From positions 682,001-746,000 of the forward strand of contig CP118523.1 of the NCBI GenBank assembly GCA_029227815.1: a stretch of DNA of 64,000 nucleotides, given 5' to 3'. A program made the translations under genes and the position numbers. Shown here piece by piece: positions 28,024 through 36,562 of the stretch. The notes below the pieces were generated by a model, which was given only the letters and a program-made list of their open reading frames with translations, ran no database searches and was not told the DNA's origin. Numbering within the stretch: the first letter of the stretch is position 1; each line of letters opens with the position of its first letter. Source of the stretch: Clostridiaceae bacterium M8S5. GTDB taxonomy: Bacteria > Bacillota > Clostridia > Tissierellales > MCWD3.

Positions 28024-29052
28024 ATGAGTAATTTTGATAGAGCAAAAGAGTTACACAGAAAATTTAATGTAGCTGATTGTCACTTGGACTTGGCAAAAGA
28101 AATCTACCAAAGGTACAACAATGGCGAAAAAGAAGTTATTAAAAATTATTATTTAGACCAATGGAAAAATGCAGGAGTTAAGATTGTAGTTTCATCTATT
28201 TTTGTTGATGATAGCTATTTACCTGAGTTAGGGTTAAGAGTGGCATTAGATCAACTTAGTATGTTACGTGATGATATAAGAGTAACAAAAGAAGATGTGA
28301 CTTTAGTAACTAAACTTGAAGAGTTTAATGAAGTGATGAAATCAGATAAAATAGGTATAATGCTTTCGCTAGAGGGGTTAGCACCTATTGGAAACGATAT
28401 TCATTTACTAAAAACATTCTATAATCTAGGGGTCAGAGGAGCAGGGTTGACTTGGTCAAGAAGCAACTACGTAGCTCAGGGAGTTACTTTCGGCTTAGAT
28501 AGTGATAATGATGGTGGATTAACTAAATTTGGATTTGAAGTTATAAAGACTATGAACGAACTGAATATGTTTATTGATTTTTCTCACTTAAACGATAAAG
28601 GAATAGATGATGTGTTAAAGCATTCATATAAACCTGTTATAGCATCACATTCGAATTGCAGACAAATAAATAATATATCTAGAAATCTATGTGATGAACA
28701 TATATGTAAAATAGCACAGTCAGGTGGGTTTGTTGGGATTAACAATATCATTCCTATTATAGGTAAAGCCCCAAAAGGATATATTAACGCAATGTGTGAT
28801 AATATAGATCATATACATAGCTTAGTAGGTACAGATCATATAGGCTTTGGGTTTGATATATGCAAAGGGATTGATTTAACATCAATGAGATATGGGAATA
28901 TTGAAGATGAGATTGTAGATGCTTTAAAAGATTATACTGATAGTATATTAATAACAGAAGAACTTCTAAATCGTGGCTATAGCGAATCTCAGATAGAGAA
29001 AATTATAGGGTTAAATATTATTAAGTTTATGGAAAAGATTTTAAGTAGCTGA
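28024..29052 (+). CDS. Membrane dipeptidase-like M19 peptidase
   Basis: 342 residues from ATG 28024; GTG 28015 and ATG 28021 are also in frame, and AGGTGTG is the ribosome site. D-C-H-L-D-L at the N-terminus replaces the DGHND metal motif. Later SLEG, D-F-S-H-L, SHSNCR and D-H-I-G-F-G-F-D motifs complete the renal dipeptidase-like di-zinc site. These enzymes cleave dipeptides, often with a D-residue at the C-terminus. It is the last gene of the operon, closed by a terminator at 29096. Confidence 0.87.
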   Translation: MSNFDRAKELHRKFNVADCHLDLAKEIYQRYNNGEKEVIKNYYLDQWKNAGVKIVVSSIFVDDSYLPELGLRVALDQLSMLRDDIRVTKEDVTLVTKLEEFNEVMKSDKIGIMLSLEGLAPIGNDIHLLKTFYNLGVRGAGLTWSRSNYVAQGVTFGLDSDNDGGLTKFGFEVIKTMNELNMFIDFSHLNDKGIDDVLKHSYKPVIASHSNCRQINNISRNLCDEHICKIAQSGGFVGINNIIPIIGKAPKGYINAMCDNIDHIHSLVGTDHIGFGFDICKGIDLTSMRYGNIEDEIVDALKDYTDSILITEELLNRGYSESQIEKIIGLNIIKFMEKILSS

Positions 29053-29095
29053 TAGTTGTAAGGATAAACTATCAAATGAATATTATTATTTAAGA

Positions 29096-29122
29096 TAAAA
29101 AAGGCTATTATAGCCTTTTTTT
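29096..29122. terminator. Bidirectional terminator
   Basis: AAAAAAGGCTA-TTA-TAGCCTTTTTT, symmetrical and T-rich on both strands. It serves the dipeptidase operon and the PrcB-like gene. Confidence 0.9.
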
Positions 29123-29132
29123 ATTATGAAAG

Positions 29133-29441
29133 TTATAGGTATCTTATTTCAAATTGATAATTTTCTTTTATTGATTTTTTATTAATTTGTAAAATTAATT
29201 CATGAAAATTAATTACTTGAGTAAAGACTTTGTTTTTGGGTGGAGAGGTTATTTCTATATTTATAATATATTCAGAGTTTTTATATTCTAATATATTATG
29301 TACAAGCATTTTATATCCAGGCGTAGGGAACGATCTAGCAATAGTTAGTAAAAGAAAGTCGTCTTTTTCAGTCAAAGTAAGCTCTTTAGTACTTCTACTG
29401 TTTTTTATATAATCAACTATTTTATAATCTATATTCTTCAT
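29133..29441 (-). CDS. PrcB_C-domain small protein
   Basis: 102 residues, no signal peptide. The pattern LLLTIARSFPTPGYKM, then ITSPPKNKVFTQVINFHELILQI, matches the PrcB C-terminal domain (...ARGQ.PTGGY...; ...PP.....TQV.TYP..IV.I), found in protease-associated proteins of clostridia. Here the domain is alone and not exported, so its partner is unknown. RBS is AGGAGGG before ATG 29441. Confidence 0.65.
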   Translation of the reverse strand: MKNIDYKIVDYIKNSRSTKELTLTEKDDFLLLTIARSFPTPGYKMLVHNILEYKNSEYIINIEITSPPKNKVFTQVINFHELILQINKKSIKENYQFEIRYL

Positions 29442-29786
29442 ACTACCCTCCTAATAGAGATATCTTGTTTAATATTTATGTATAGTAGTATAAAAAAAGA
29501 AGCAAATTCTCTATAGTATGAATTATACCGCTTGTTAAGTATTAGAACATTTTTACAGTAATGGTTTTTGTTTTTTTATAAGAAAAAATTTGTAAAACAG
29601 CAAACGGAATTTAACTTCCTAAGTTTATATTAGCATTACAAAATTGTAATATATCGTGTAAACATACTGAAATACATAAGGTAAAAAAGTATAAATGTAT
29701 ATTTTATAATAAAATAGAAATAGCATATTGACAAAAATATGGAAATAAAATAAAATAAAGTAAATAAATATAAAAGGAGGAAAAAA
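29442..29786. other. Intergenic region with a cotJC-terminator-like repeat and a promoter
   Basis: 345 bases. The string AGAAGCAAATTCTCTATAGTA (about 29496-29516) is the same as that downstream of the cotJC copies at 30308, 32170 and 34502. A promoter, TTGACA at 29728 and TAAAAT at 29751 with 17 bases between, serves the next gene. Confidence 0.65.
29728..29756 (+). promoter_or_regulatory. Sigma-A type promoter
   Basis: TTGACA, 17 bases, TAAAAT, 30 bases upstream of the secreted-protein gene at 29787. Confidence 0.75.
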
Positions 29787-30191
29787 ATGAAAAATAAAAA
29801 ATGTTTATCTATTGTTTTGGTTATGTTAGTGTTTTTATTATGTACATCAGTTTTTGCAAGAACTTATAGGGTATCTGACGGTTTCGAAATAAAGGGTATT
29901 ACAGTTTCGGCAGATTTAGAATTTAATGACAAAACACGAAAGGTTCAAGCAGCGATTTATAGTGATGGTAGAGTTGATGAGATGTATGGTTATTTAAACG
30001 TATACTATTATGATGAGAATAATAATGAACGTAGAATAAAAGACTCGGGATTATACAAAAATACAAAGGGTATGTCTATAAGACTTACTGTTCCAAGAGG
30101 GTATAAGAGGATTAAAGGTATATATCTCAATTACAGAGCAAAAGAAGGTAGTTCGTCTAAAAGTGAAATGCTTAGATTGTATCCAAACTAA
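29787..30191 (+). CDS. Secreted hypothetical protein (134 aa)
   Basis: A clear signal peptide (about residues 1-24, ending SVFA-R) precedes a mature domain of about 110 residues rich in beta strands, with many Tyr and Arg/Lys. I do not recognise the family. It has its own promoter, a strong RBS (AAAGGAGGA) and a terminator, so it is a real monocistronic gene. A role at the cell surface is all that can be said. Confidence 0.8.
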   Translation: MKNKKCLSIVLVMLVFLLCTSVFARTYRVSDGFEIKGITVSADLEFNDKTRKVQAAIYSDGRVDEMYGYLNVYYYDENNNERRIKDSGLYKNTKGMSIRLTVPRGYKRIKGIYLNYRAKEGSSSKSEMLRLYPN

Positions 30192-30225
30192 AAATTATAT
30201 ATTTCGCAATATGCATTTTTAGAAT

Positions 30226-30268
30226 AAATGGTGAAAACTTCTGTAATAAGAAGTGCACCATTTATTTT
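30226..30268 (+). terminator. Terminator after the secreted-protein gene
   Basis: AAATGGTG/CACCATTT outer arms, with AACTTCT/AGAAGT inner pairing and a following TTTTTATTTT. Confidence 0.85.
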
Positions 30269-30373
30269 TATTTTAAGCTGGTACCATTAAAAAATATAGA
30301 TAAAAAAGAAGCAAATTCTCTATAGTAAGAGCAATTTGCTTTTAATCATATAAATGAATGAAATAAAAAAATA

Positions 30374-30703
30374 TCAATAAAATTTCTTAGTGTTTTGGAA
30401 ATCTTGAACAATCATTAGAGTTTCTCCAAAGCGTTGAAAATGAACAACTTCTCTCTCTCGAAGAAACTTTAAAGCATCGGTTACGCCTGGGTCATCACTT
30501 ATTTTAATCAAGCTTTCATAAGTTGCACGAGCTTTTTGTTCGGCAGCCATATCTTCATATAAATTAGCAATAGGGTCTTCCTTAGATTGTATAAAAGCTG
30601 CAGTCCAAGGTACACCACCAGCTGTCTCAGGAAAAGGACTTCTTCCATGAGAAGCAAAGTGAGATTCAAAAGGAGTGCCTTTTATTTCCCAATGAGCAAG
30701 CTC
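30374..30703 (-). pseudogene. Decayed cotJC copy 2 (5' truncated, internal deletion)
   Basis: Matches the C-terminal part of the intact cotJC at 34569 almost perfectly (E-L-A-H-W-E to the K-K-F-Y end). The 5' end is lost: upstream sequence is unrelated and brings a stop codon (TAG) just before the homology. About 51 bases are missing inside, exactly between two short direct repeats (AGGCACTC) present in the intact gene, so deletion by repeat pairing is likely. The shared terminator follows at 30300-30345. Confidence 0.8.
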
Positions 30704-30769
30704 CTAAGTACCAACACGTTATCAGTGATGTTTTATACTAGATAAAAACAATATAAAGGATTAGAATAA

Positions 30770-30804
30770 AAGTAAGGTTTAAAGCCGATTATGGCCTTTA
30801 AACT
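30770..30804 (-). terminator. Probable terminator of the 30805 gene
   Basis: GTTTAAAGGCC and GGCTTTAAAC pair on the minus strand around ATAATC. The T run is poor. Confidence 0.55.
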
Positions 30805-31383
30805 TTATCTATTTTGTCGATTCAACTTAGATAATTCAGATGTAATATCGTTATTATTTTTATCATAAAATCTTACATTGAAAATATATTCTTTAACTTT
30901 AAGCTGTTTAGGGCCATTATAAAGATAAGGATGATATGAAAGATTATATTTATAAAAGAAATATTTTGAATCAACATGTTCTTTAATCTGTTCACAATTA
31001 GTATATAAGATGAAATAATCTATTTTATTATCTAAGTTTTTACCTGAAACAGAGACAACATATTCTTTTTTATATCTATCCACTTCAAATAAATCAAGAT
31101 CATAAAAGGATGTTTTATATCCATAAGTAAGAAATGAATAAGTATTAAAAATAGTTTTTTCATATATAGCATTACCAATACAATTATCGTTAGTCAGGTA
31201 GAATACATAAATGTATTTTTCATCAAAATCATACTTTTTAATATCTATACCCATATTAATTCTATCTTCAAGATCAGCTTTTATCATATCTGGTGAAAGA
31301 GTGTATCCATGATAAAAATAATATGTAATAGATATTAATGCTAGCAATAGAACTATCAGTGTAAAAATTATAAATTTTTTCAA
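30805..31383 (-). CDS. Membrane-anchored hypothetical protein (192 aa)
   Basis: An N-terminal hydrophobic anchor (about residues 4-25) is followed by a Tyr/Asp/Lys-rich domain of about 165 residues presumably outside the cell. There are three Cys, no recognised motif and no homologue that I can name. The GAGGTGATTTA ribosome site before ATG 31383 supports expression. It lies in the accessory zone between decayed cotJC copies. Confidence 0.65.
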   Translation of the reverse strand: MKKFIIFTLIVLLLALISITYYFYHGYTLSPDMIKADLEDRINMGIDIKKYDFDEKYIYVFYLTNDNCIGNAIYEKTIFNTYSFLTYGYKTSFYDLDLFEVDRYKKEYVVSVSGKNLDNKIDYFILYTNCEQIKEHVDSKYFFYKYNLSYHPYLYNGPKQLKVKEYIFNVRFYDKNNNDITSELSKLNRQNR

Positions 31384-31458
31384 TTAAATCACCTCACTTT
31401 GATATAGTAACATAAACATGCAATTACTGTAAAGTTAAGATGATTTGATCTAAATATG

Positions 31459-31489
31459 TTGAATTACACGTTCTAAAAGTTATATAATA
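31459..31489 (+). promoter_or_regulatory. Candidate promoter of the small membrane protein gene
   Basis: TTGAAT and TATAAT separated by about 18 bases, about 50 bases upstream of ATG 31541. Confidence 0.55.
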
Positions 31490-31540
31490 GTATTAATGAA
31501 CTGCTTGGATAACTTTACATATGATTGGATGTGAATATCT

Positions 31541-31729
31541 ATGGTTTCTAAATTTATTAATCATAGAATTACTAGGTTAGCGTTACAAATATCTGCACTT
31601 TTATTAATCTATGGGTCTTTGCGTCATAGATATGTGGTGTTAGTATATATAAGATATTTAATGCTATTTGCGGCTATTTTGGTTATACTAGATGTTATAA
31701 TTTTAAAAAAATTTTCAAAATATCAATAA
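31541..31729 (+). CDS. Small putative membrane protein (62 aa)
   Basis: Two hydrophobic segments (about 13-25 and 34-54) separated by a basic loop, ending K-K-F-S-K-Y-Q. The ribosome site is weak (GGATGTG), but a good promoter lies upstream. The family is not recognised; it may be a remnant of the accessory region. Confidence 0.45.
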   Translation: MVSKFINHRITRLALQISALLLIYGSLRHRYVVLVYIRYLMLFAAILVILDVIILKKFSKYQ

Positions 31730-31800
31730 TTAAAAGTAGATATCCAGTACCATTATTTCATGAAAAACAATATTTTACTTTTATGAAATAGTATTAAGAA

Positions 31801-32060
31801 AGGAATGGTATTATAAAAATGCAAAATATCATTGTCCAATTTGTGGATATATTTTAGACAATCCCTTTCCTGATTACAAGATATGTTCATGTTGTGGTAA
31901 TCATGGTTCTACTGATGATGTTATTTTAAATGAAGATTTATTTCTATTTTCAGATAAAGATTTTATTACTACAAAAATAGATAAAAATAATTCAATATTG
32001 ATATTAATGAGTATTTAAAGAGCTAACGAAGCCAAGGGGTAAAAAGTTAATAAACAATAA
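31801..32060 (+). pseudogene. Decayed CPCC-type zinc-ribbon gene, copy A
   Basis: A frame reads WYYKNAKYHCPICGYILDN, then a second knuckle C-S-C-C-G, the pattern of small zinc-ribbon proteins of the Cys-rich CPCC type. No start codon lies in frame upstream. The 3' half is deleted compared with copy B at 34017: the INEANEA-coding end is joined early and frameshifted. A shared hairpin (AAAGCTATAA/TTATAGCTTT) follows at about 32060-32102. Confidence 0.6.
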
Positions 32061-32234
32061 AGCTATAAGTCAAAGATTAAAAATTTGATTTATAGCTTTT
32101 ACTATTTTGCTTATAATAATAATATTTTGGGAGCTTAGAATATAATACAAGTTGGGTATTAGATAAGAAAAGAAGCAAATTCTCTATAAAAAGCTATTTG
32201 CTATTTACCATACAAATGAATCAATTAAAAATTA

Positions 32235-32466
32235 TCAATAAAATTTCTTAGTGTTTTGGAAATCTTGAACAATCATTAGAGTTTCTCCAAAGCGTTGAAA
32301 ATGAACAACTTCTCTCTCACGGAGAAACTTTAAAGCATCGGTTACGCTTGGGTCATCACTTATTTTAATCAAGCTTTCATAAGTTGCACGAGCTTTTTGT
32401 TCGGCAGCCATATCCTTCAAAGTGAGATTAAAAAGGAGTGCCTATTATTTACCAATGAGCAAGTTC
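32235..32466 (-). pseudogene. Decayed cotJC copy 3
   Basis: The last 60 residues match intact cotJC nearly exactly (M-A-A-E-Q-K-A-R to K-K-F-Y). Upstream, the sequence jumps across a larger deletion to the E-L-A-H-W region. Copy 3 shares with copy 2, but not with the intact gene, the block TTATCAGTGAT on the 5' side, so copies 2 and 3 derive from one earlier duplicate. It is too short to make a manganese catalase fold. Confidence 0.75.
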
Positions 32467-32718
32467 ATTAGTTCCAACATGTTATCAGTGATAAAAAATA
32501 TATTTATGTTAATTTTTAAAAAAGAAAGTAAATGAAAATATTATATTGTAGATATGCTGATATAGAACATAGTAAGCAGTAATAAACATTAGAACTAAAG
32601 CCTCCTATATTGATACCTAGAGTTAATATAAACAACATGGAGGTAGTTTAAGTTTATTGTATAAAATGAAAGACATTCTTGTTTGTTTTATATTTTATCA
32701 TATGTAGAATATAAATTT
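32467..32718. other. Intergenic region next to phage-like genes
   Basis: An imperfect inverted repeat (CCTCC near 32603 and GGAGG near 32639) could be the transcript end of the minus-strand gene at 32719. Nothing else is recognised. Confidence 0.35.
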
Positions 32719-33333
32719 TTATATTTTTTTTAACGTTTCATTTACTTTTGTCAATATAGAACTTATGTGTTTTAATGTCCCATCTACATTTACCCAGCCA
32801 TCGTTCGAAGTTTTTAACTTATTGTTAATTTTTATTTTGAATTCGGGAAATACCAAAGCACCTTTTACATACCAGTAACCATTACTTATTCCATTTGATG
32901 GATATGTTCCATCTTCAGCAATTATGGTTGTTATAAGGGTGCCTCGATAAGAGAAAGTATCATACTGACACCTTTTCTTACTTATTTCTTCTCTCCAATA
33001 CACCAAATCTCCAGATTTATATTCGTCTATTATTTTATATCGTACCATACATGAATGCTGAGATTCATCCATATATCTAATTCTAGTGTTTCCATTATAA
33101 ATACTATCGTAAGTTAAAACTAAATTGTCACCACTCTGCCAGAAACCAGGATAATTTGATGAATAGTTAAAAACATAATTAGAGGTACCTGAATAATATA
33201 TAGTTGAACCACTAGATAAAGATTTCCAATTAGAAGTGCGAACATAAGAAAAACTTGAGTCAGGATTCCTAAAATTTGAATACGAATAGTTTATCTGATA
33301 TTTGTTATAATAATATTTTGCCAAACTATACAC
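32719..33333 (-). CDS. Phage tail/baseplate-like hypothetical protein (204 aa)
   Basis: 204 residues very rich in Ser, Tyr and Asn, with repeated short beta motifs and no signal peptide. It follows three bases after the tail-structural-like gene on the same strand. The last part (KINNKLKTSNDGWVNVDG) resembles phage tail or baseplate accessory proteins from clostridial prophages. I do not recognise a precise family. It is probably part of a prophage or phage tail-like remnant. Confidence 0.5.
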   Translation of the reverse strand: MYSLAKYYYNKYQINYSYSNFRNPDSSFSYVRTSNWKSLSSGSTIYYSGTSNYVFNYSSNYPGFWQSGDNLVLTYDSIYNGNTRIRYMDESQHSCMVRYKIIDEYKSGDLVYWREEISKKRCQYDTFSYRGTLITTIIAEDGTYPSNGISNGYWYVKGALVFPEFKIKINNKLKTSNDGWVNVDGTLKHISSILTKVNETLKKI

Positions 33334-33336
33334 CCC

Positions 33337-33744
33337 CTATTCATATTTAATCCATATGTCACCATTTTGCATAGCATTTACATCTGCATCTGCCTCTGAC
33401 AATATTATGTTTCTTATTTGCCTAACTGTATAAGAAGTATTAGATTGAGCTTTTAATAAACCTGTTAATGAGTTGCCATTTTTTGACACTTTGTTTTTTG
33501 CTATTTCGTCTGTATAACTTTTTGCTTTTCGTTCTGCTGTATCTACTTTCTCTTGTACTTTTACGGATGTTTCTGCACCTACATCTTCAGCTGATAATAC
33601 AATATCTCCTATTTTACTGTTTACACTAGTAACAGTGTTAATAAGTTTCTCATGAGCATCTTCGAGACCTGTTTCTATACGATTCAGATCTGTTTCTGAC
33701 ACAATGTCATTTCTGTTCCAATTTGTTTTACTTTTGTAAGTCAC
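33337..33744 (-). CDS. Phage tail-fibre-like structural protein (135 aa)
   Basis: 135 residues. The N-terminal block (W-N-x-N-D-x-V-x-E-x-D-L-N-R-I-E) and the following coiled region with L-S-A-E-D-V-G-A are typical of clostridial phage tail-fibre or structural proteins. The C-terminal N-M-Q-N-G-D-I-W-I-K-Y-E ending is also typical ("...GDIWIKYE"). It starts at GTG 33744 with GAAAGGGG upstream. With the 204-residue gene it forms the only phage-like piece in the window; no capsid, integrase or lysin is seen. Confidence 0.65.
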   Translation of the reverse strand: MTYKSKTNWNRNDIVSETDLNRIETGLEDAHEKLINTVTSVNSKIGDIVLSAEDVGAETSVKVQEKVDTAERKAKSYTDEIAKNKVSKNGNSLTGLLKAQSNTSYTVRQIRNIILSEADADVNAMQNGDIWIKYE

Positions 33745-34016
33745 TATTAATTTCCCCTTTCTTGTATTGAATAAATTTATCCCTTCATATATATATGCCG
33801 ATAAGAACGGCTTTTAACAACCTACAAAATAAATATTTATGAAATTCTATTTATTTTTGGAAAATGGCAAATAAACTTTTAGAAACATCTGCTGGTGCTT
33901 AAATATTGAGGAAAGCTTCAAATAAATTTGCAGATAGGATGTGTGTATTATATAATTTAATTTGCAATTTAATTTGTAGAGTATTATGAAGGGAACGTAA
34001 AACGAAAACGAGAAAA

Positions 34017-34382
34017 TACTATTGTCCAATCTAGTGGATATATTTTAGACGATTCCTTCTGATTACAAGATATGTTTATGTTGTCGTAATCAAGGTTCTA
34101 CTGATGACGTTATTTTAAATGAAGATTTTATTTCTATTTTCAGATTTTAATTACTAGAATAATAGATAAAAATAATCTTAGACAATAAAAGAAGCTATTC
34201 CAATATAGCACATAAATTACTACATTCGGTGGATAAGAGAAGGTTATAATTGGAGATTCAATAATTATAATAACAAACTTAAAGATTGGAATTCGGAAAA
34301 AGCAAAAACACAATTAAGAAATATCAATATTGATATTAATGAGGCTAACGAAGCTAGGTGTAAAAAGTTTAATAAACAATAA
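34017..34382 (+). pseudogene. Decayed CPCC-type zinc-ribbon gene, copy B
   Basis: The start reads K-Y-Y-C-P-I and is then broken by a frameshift with a stop; the homologue of copy A continues in other frames. A longer 3' part survives and reads Y-Y-I-R-W-I-R-E-G-Y-N-W-R, ending in N-K-Q, a fold also seen behind zinc ribbons in this family. It is 70-90% identical to copy A over the shared parts, so the two came from one gene by duplication. Confidence 0.6.
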
Positions 34383-34497
34383 AGCTATAAGTAAAGATTT
34401 AAAATTTGATTTATAGCTTTTACTATTTTGTTTATAATAATAATATTTTTGGAGCTTAGAATATAATACGAGTTTAATACCGTAAGGGTATTAGATA

Positions 34498-34542
34498 AAA
34501 AAGAAGCAAATTCTCTATAGTAAGAGCAATTTGCTTTTAATC
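34498..34542 (-). terminator. Terminator of cotJC (repeated sequence)
   Basis: On the minus strand AAGCAAATT pairs with AATTTGCTT, followed by CTTTTTT. Near-identical copies are at 30300-30345 and 32160-32207, and a partial one at 29490. Confidence 0.8.
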
Positions 34543-34568
34543 ATACAAATGAATGAAATAAAAAAATA

Positions 34569-35141
34569 TCAATAAAATTTCTTAGTGTTTTGGAAATCTT
34601 GAACAATCATTAGAGTTTCTCCAAAGCGTTGAAAATGAACAACTTCTCTCTCTCGAAGAAACTTTAAAGCATCGGTTACGCCTGGGTCATCACTTATTTT
34701 AATCAAGCTTTCATAAGTTGCACGAGCTTTTTGTTCGGCAGCCATATCTTCATATAAATTAGCAATAGGGTCTTCCTTAGATTGTATAAAAGCTGCAGTC
34801 CAAGGTACACCACCAGCTGTCTCAGGAAAAGGACTTCTTCCATGAGAAGCAAAGTGAGATTCAAAAGGAGTGCCTTTTATTTTGCTAATAGGTGCATTTT
34901 TAACAAGCTGATAGACAAGAGTGCCTATTATTTCCCAATGAGCAAGCTCTTCAGTTCCTATATCCGTCAAAATACCTTTAGCTTCATTAGTAGGCATACA
35001 ATATCTTTGAGTTAAGTAACGTATACCAGCGGATAGTTCACCATCTGGTCCACCAAATTGTTCAAGTATCATTTGAGCTAATGTAGGGTTACAAGTATCA
35101 ACTCTAACAGGGTATTGAAGTTTTTTGTCATATTTCCACAC
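34569..35141 (-). CDS. cotJC: CotJC, manganese catalase-family spore coat protein
   Basis: 190 residues. The ferritin-like bundle has repeated E-x(2)-H metal ligands (E-E-L-A-H-W-E and R-E-V-V-H-F-Q-R), plus the GGPDGELSAGIRYL N-terminal motif of CotJC. It is a structural coat protein of spores with possible H2O2-removing activity. It starts at GTG 35141 with AAAGGAGG upstream. In most genomes cotJC follows cotJA-cotJB; here those two are at 40497-40972 on the same strand, separated by gerAB-like, pfl and peptide genes. It has two decayed copies nearby. Confidence 0.93.
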   Translation of the reverse strand: MWKYDKKLQYPVRVDTCNPTLAQMILEQFGGPDGELSAGIRYLTQRYCMPTNEAKGILTDIGTEELAHWEIIGTLVYQLVKNAPISKIKGTPFESHFASHGRSPFPETAGGVPWTAAFIQSKEDPIANLYEDMAAEQKARATYESLIKISDDPGVTDALKFLREREVVHFQRFGETLMIVQDFQNTKKFY

Positions 35142-35266
35142 GGTTTATGCCTCCTTTAAAAAAGAGTGTTTAGTTTATAATATGTGTGGGGTGTGTACAT
35201 GTGATTAATATATAATGCTTATTATAGACAAAATATAAGATATGAAATGGAGTTATTTTTATAGTA

Positions 35267-36364
35267 CTATGCTCTACTAACTTTTTGTATTTTTAGTTTT
35301 ATAAAAACTCCAATACCAATTACTACTGGTAAAATTACTTGAAAAAAGAAAGCATAGTAACTAGAAACGGCAAAAGTCCAATTAAACATTGCGTTAGCGC
35401 TAGGATATAAAAAATATGATAAGTTCAATATCAATAATGTACAAGGTGTTATGATAAAGTTGGTAGATTTCATTTTAAATAAAGTTACAATACCGTTCAC
35501 CAAACCTATAAGACATAAACAACATTTTATAAATATAGTGATTAAAATATTCATCGTAACTAATACTTCTATCCTTTGAATAAAATCAGCAAGGCTTATT
35601 CTACGACTAGCATCATGTGAAGGAAATAGAGCATCTATATATTGTTTGCCCATAAAACAGGTTTCTGAAAATGTCATAAAAAACAGAAAAATACCCGATA
35701 GGAATAATGACCAAGTAAGTATTTTAGTAGAGTTTTTAGGGTTTTTAAAAATAGGACAGACAAGCGTTATAATTATCAATTCGCCAAAAGGGAATGTAAT
35801 CACACTAAAAGTACTTTTTAATATAGGCATAATACCGTTGTATAAAAAAGGACGTACATTATTAAAATCCATAGATGGCGCTGCAAACAACATAGACGAA
35901 AAAGCGACAAAAGTTACTATTATAGTACCTGAGATAGAGAATCTACCCAAAACTTGTATACCACTTTTTACTCCAAAAAGGCATAATAAGGATAAAAGTC
36001 CCATGATTACTATAAGTGGTGTTTTTGAAAAAGAAACAACTACAAGAAATACACCCAAATTTCTGATAATCAAAGCTGCTAAATGTAATGCATACCATAT
36101 ATATAACAAATTTATAATGCTGCCAATGATTTTACCAAAAACGAATTCATTAATACCAAAAAGACTCTTATCAGGAAAAAGAGATATCAATTTTGCATAT
36201 AGCATTATTATAGGAAAAGAGAGAAATAATGCTATCCCAACAGATATCCAAGAATCAATCCCAGCAGATTTATCAGTTCCTAATATAAAAGTGCTACCTA
36301 AAACAAATAAGTACATTATACAAATACCTTGTTTATCAGTAATAAATTGTTTGATATTAATCAC
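35267..36364 (-). CDS. GerB-type spore germination permease (GerAB/YndE family)
   Basis: 365 residues with about ten membrane segments (the amino acid permease-like germination family). It starts with K-Q-F-I-T-D-K-Q and has the usual FPDKSLFGI and F-P-F-G-E motifs. It senses germinants in the spore inner membrane together with GerA and GerC partners, but neither is encoded nearby, so it is an orphan. The start is uncertain: GTG 36364 lies inside the SD-like GAGGTG; ATC 36355, six bases after it, would give a normal spacing. Confidence 0.88.
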   Translation of the reverse strand: MINIKQFITDKQGICIMYLFVLGSTFILGTDKSAGIDSWISVGIALFLSFPIIMLYAKLISLFPDKSLFGINEFVFGKIIGSIINLLYIWYALHLAALIIRNLGVFLVVVSFSKTPLIVIMGLLSLLCLFGVKSGIQVLGRFSISGTIIVTFVAFSSMLFAAPSMDFNNVRPFLYNGIMPILKSTFSVITFPFGELIIITLVCPIFKNPKNSTKILTWSLFLSGIFLFFMTFSETCFMGKQYIDALFPSHDASRRISLADFIQRIEVLVTMNILITIFIKCCLCLIGLVNGIVTLFKMKSTNFIITPCTLLILNLSYFLYPSANAMFNWTFAVSSYYAFFFQVILPVVIGIGVFIKLKIQKVSRA

Positions 36365-36439
36365 CTCATTAGTACAAATATGTATACTGCATTTATTTTT
36401 ATATTAATCGGCACTAATTATTCACATTATACAGTTATA

Positions 36440-36484
36440 AATAAAACTAGCCTTTAACTGGTATAGTTAAAGACTAGTTTAAAC
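36440..36484 (-). terminator. Probable terminator after pflA
   Basis: AAACTAG(T)CTTTAACT and AGTTAAAG(G)CTAGTTT pair around ATACC, followed by TTATTT on the minus strand. Confidence 0.75.
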
Positions 36485-36562
36485 ATAGAGTATATTTTAT
36501 TATAGACATATAATTCGAGAATTTATAGTAAGATACTGAATTACCCATGTAAATATATAAAT

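Larger units (their letters stand above)
33745..34568. other. Region of decayed sequence upstream of the phage-like genes
   Basis: About 820 bases with no intact gene. It holds the decayed zinc-ribbon copy B (34017-34382), a hairpin (34380-34425) and the terminator shared by the cotJC copies (34498-34542). Confidence 0.6.

Noticed and set aside
32235..32420. 61-codon frame similar to CotJC as a separate gene
   Set aside because: Only the end of the protein remains and the upstream sequence shows deletions, so it is scored as a decayed copy.
35646..36407. 253-codon open frame antisense to the GerB permease
   Set aside because: It is the shadow of the permease gene: no RBS, unlikely composition, and the opposite frame has a full family match.
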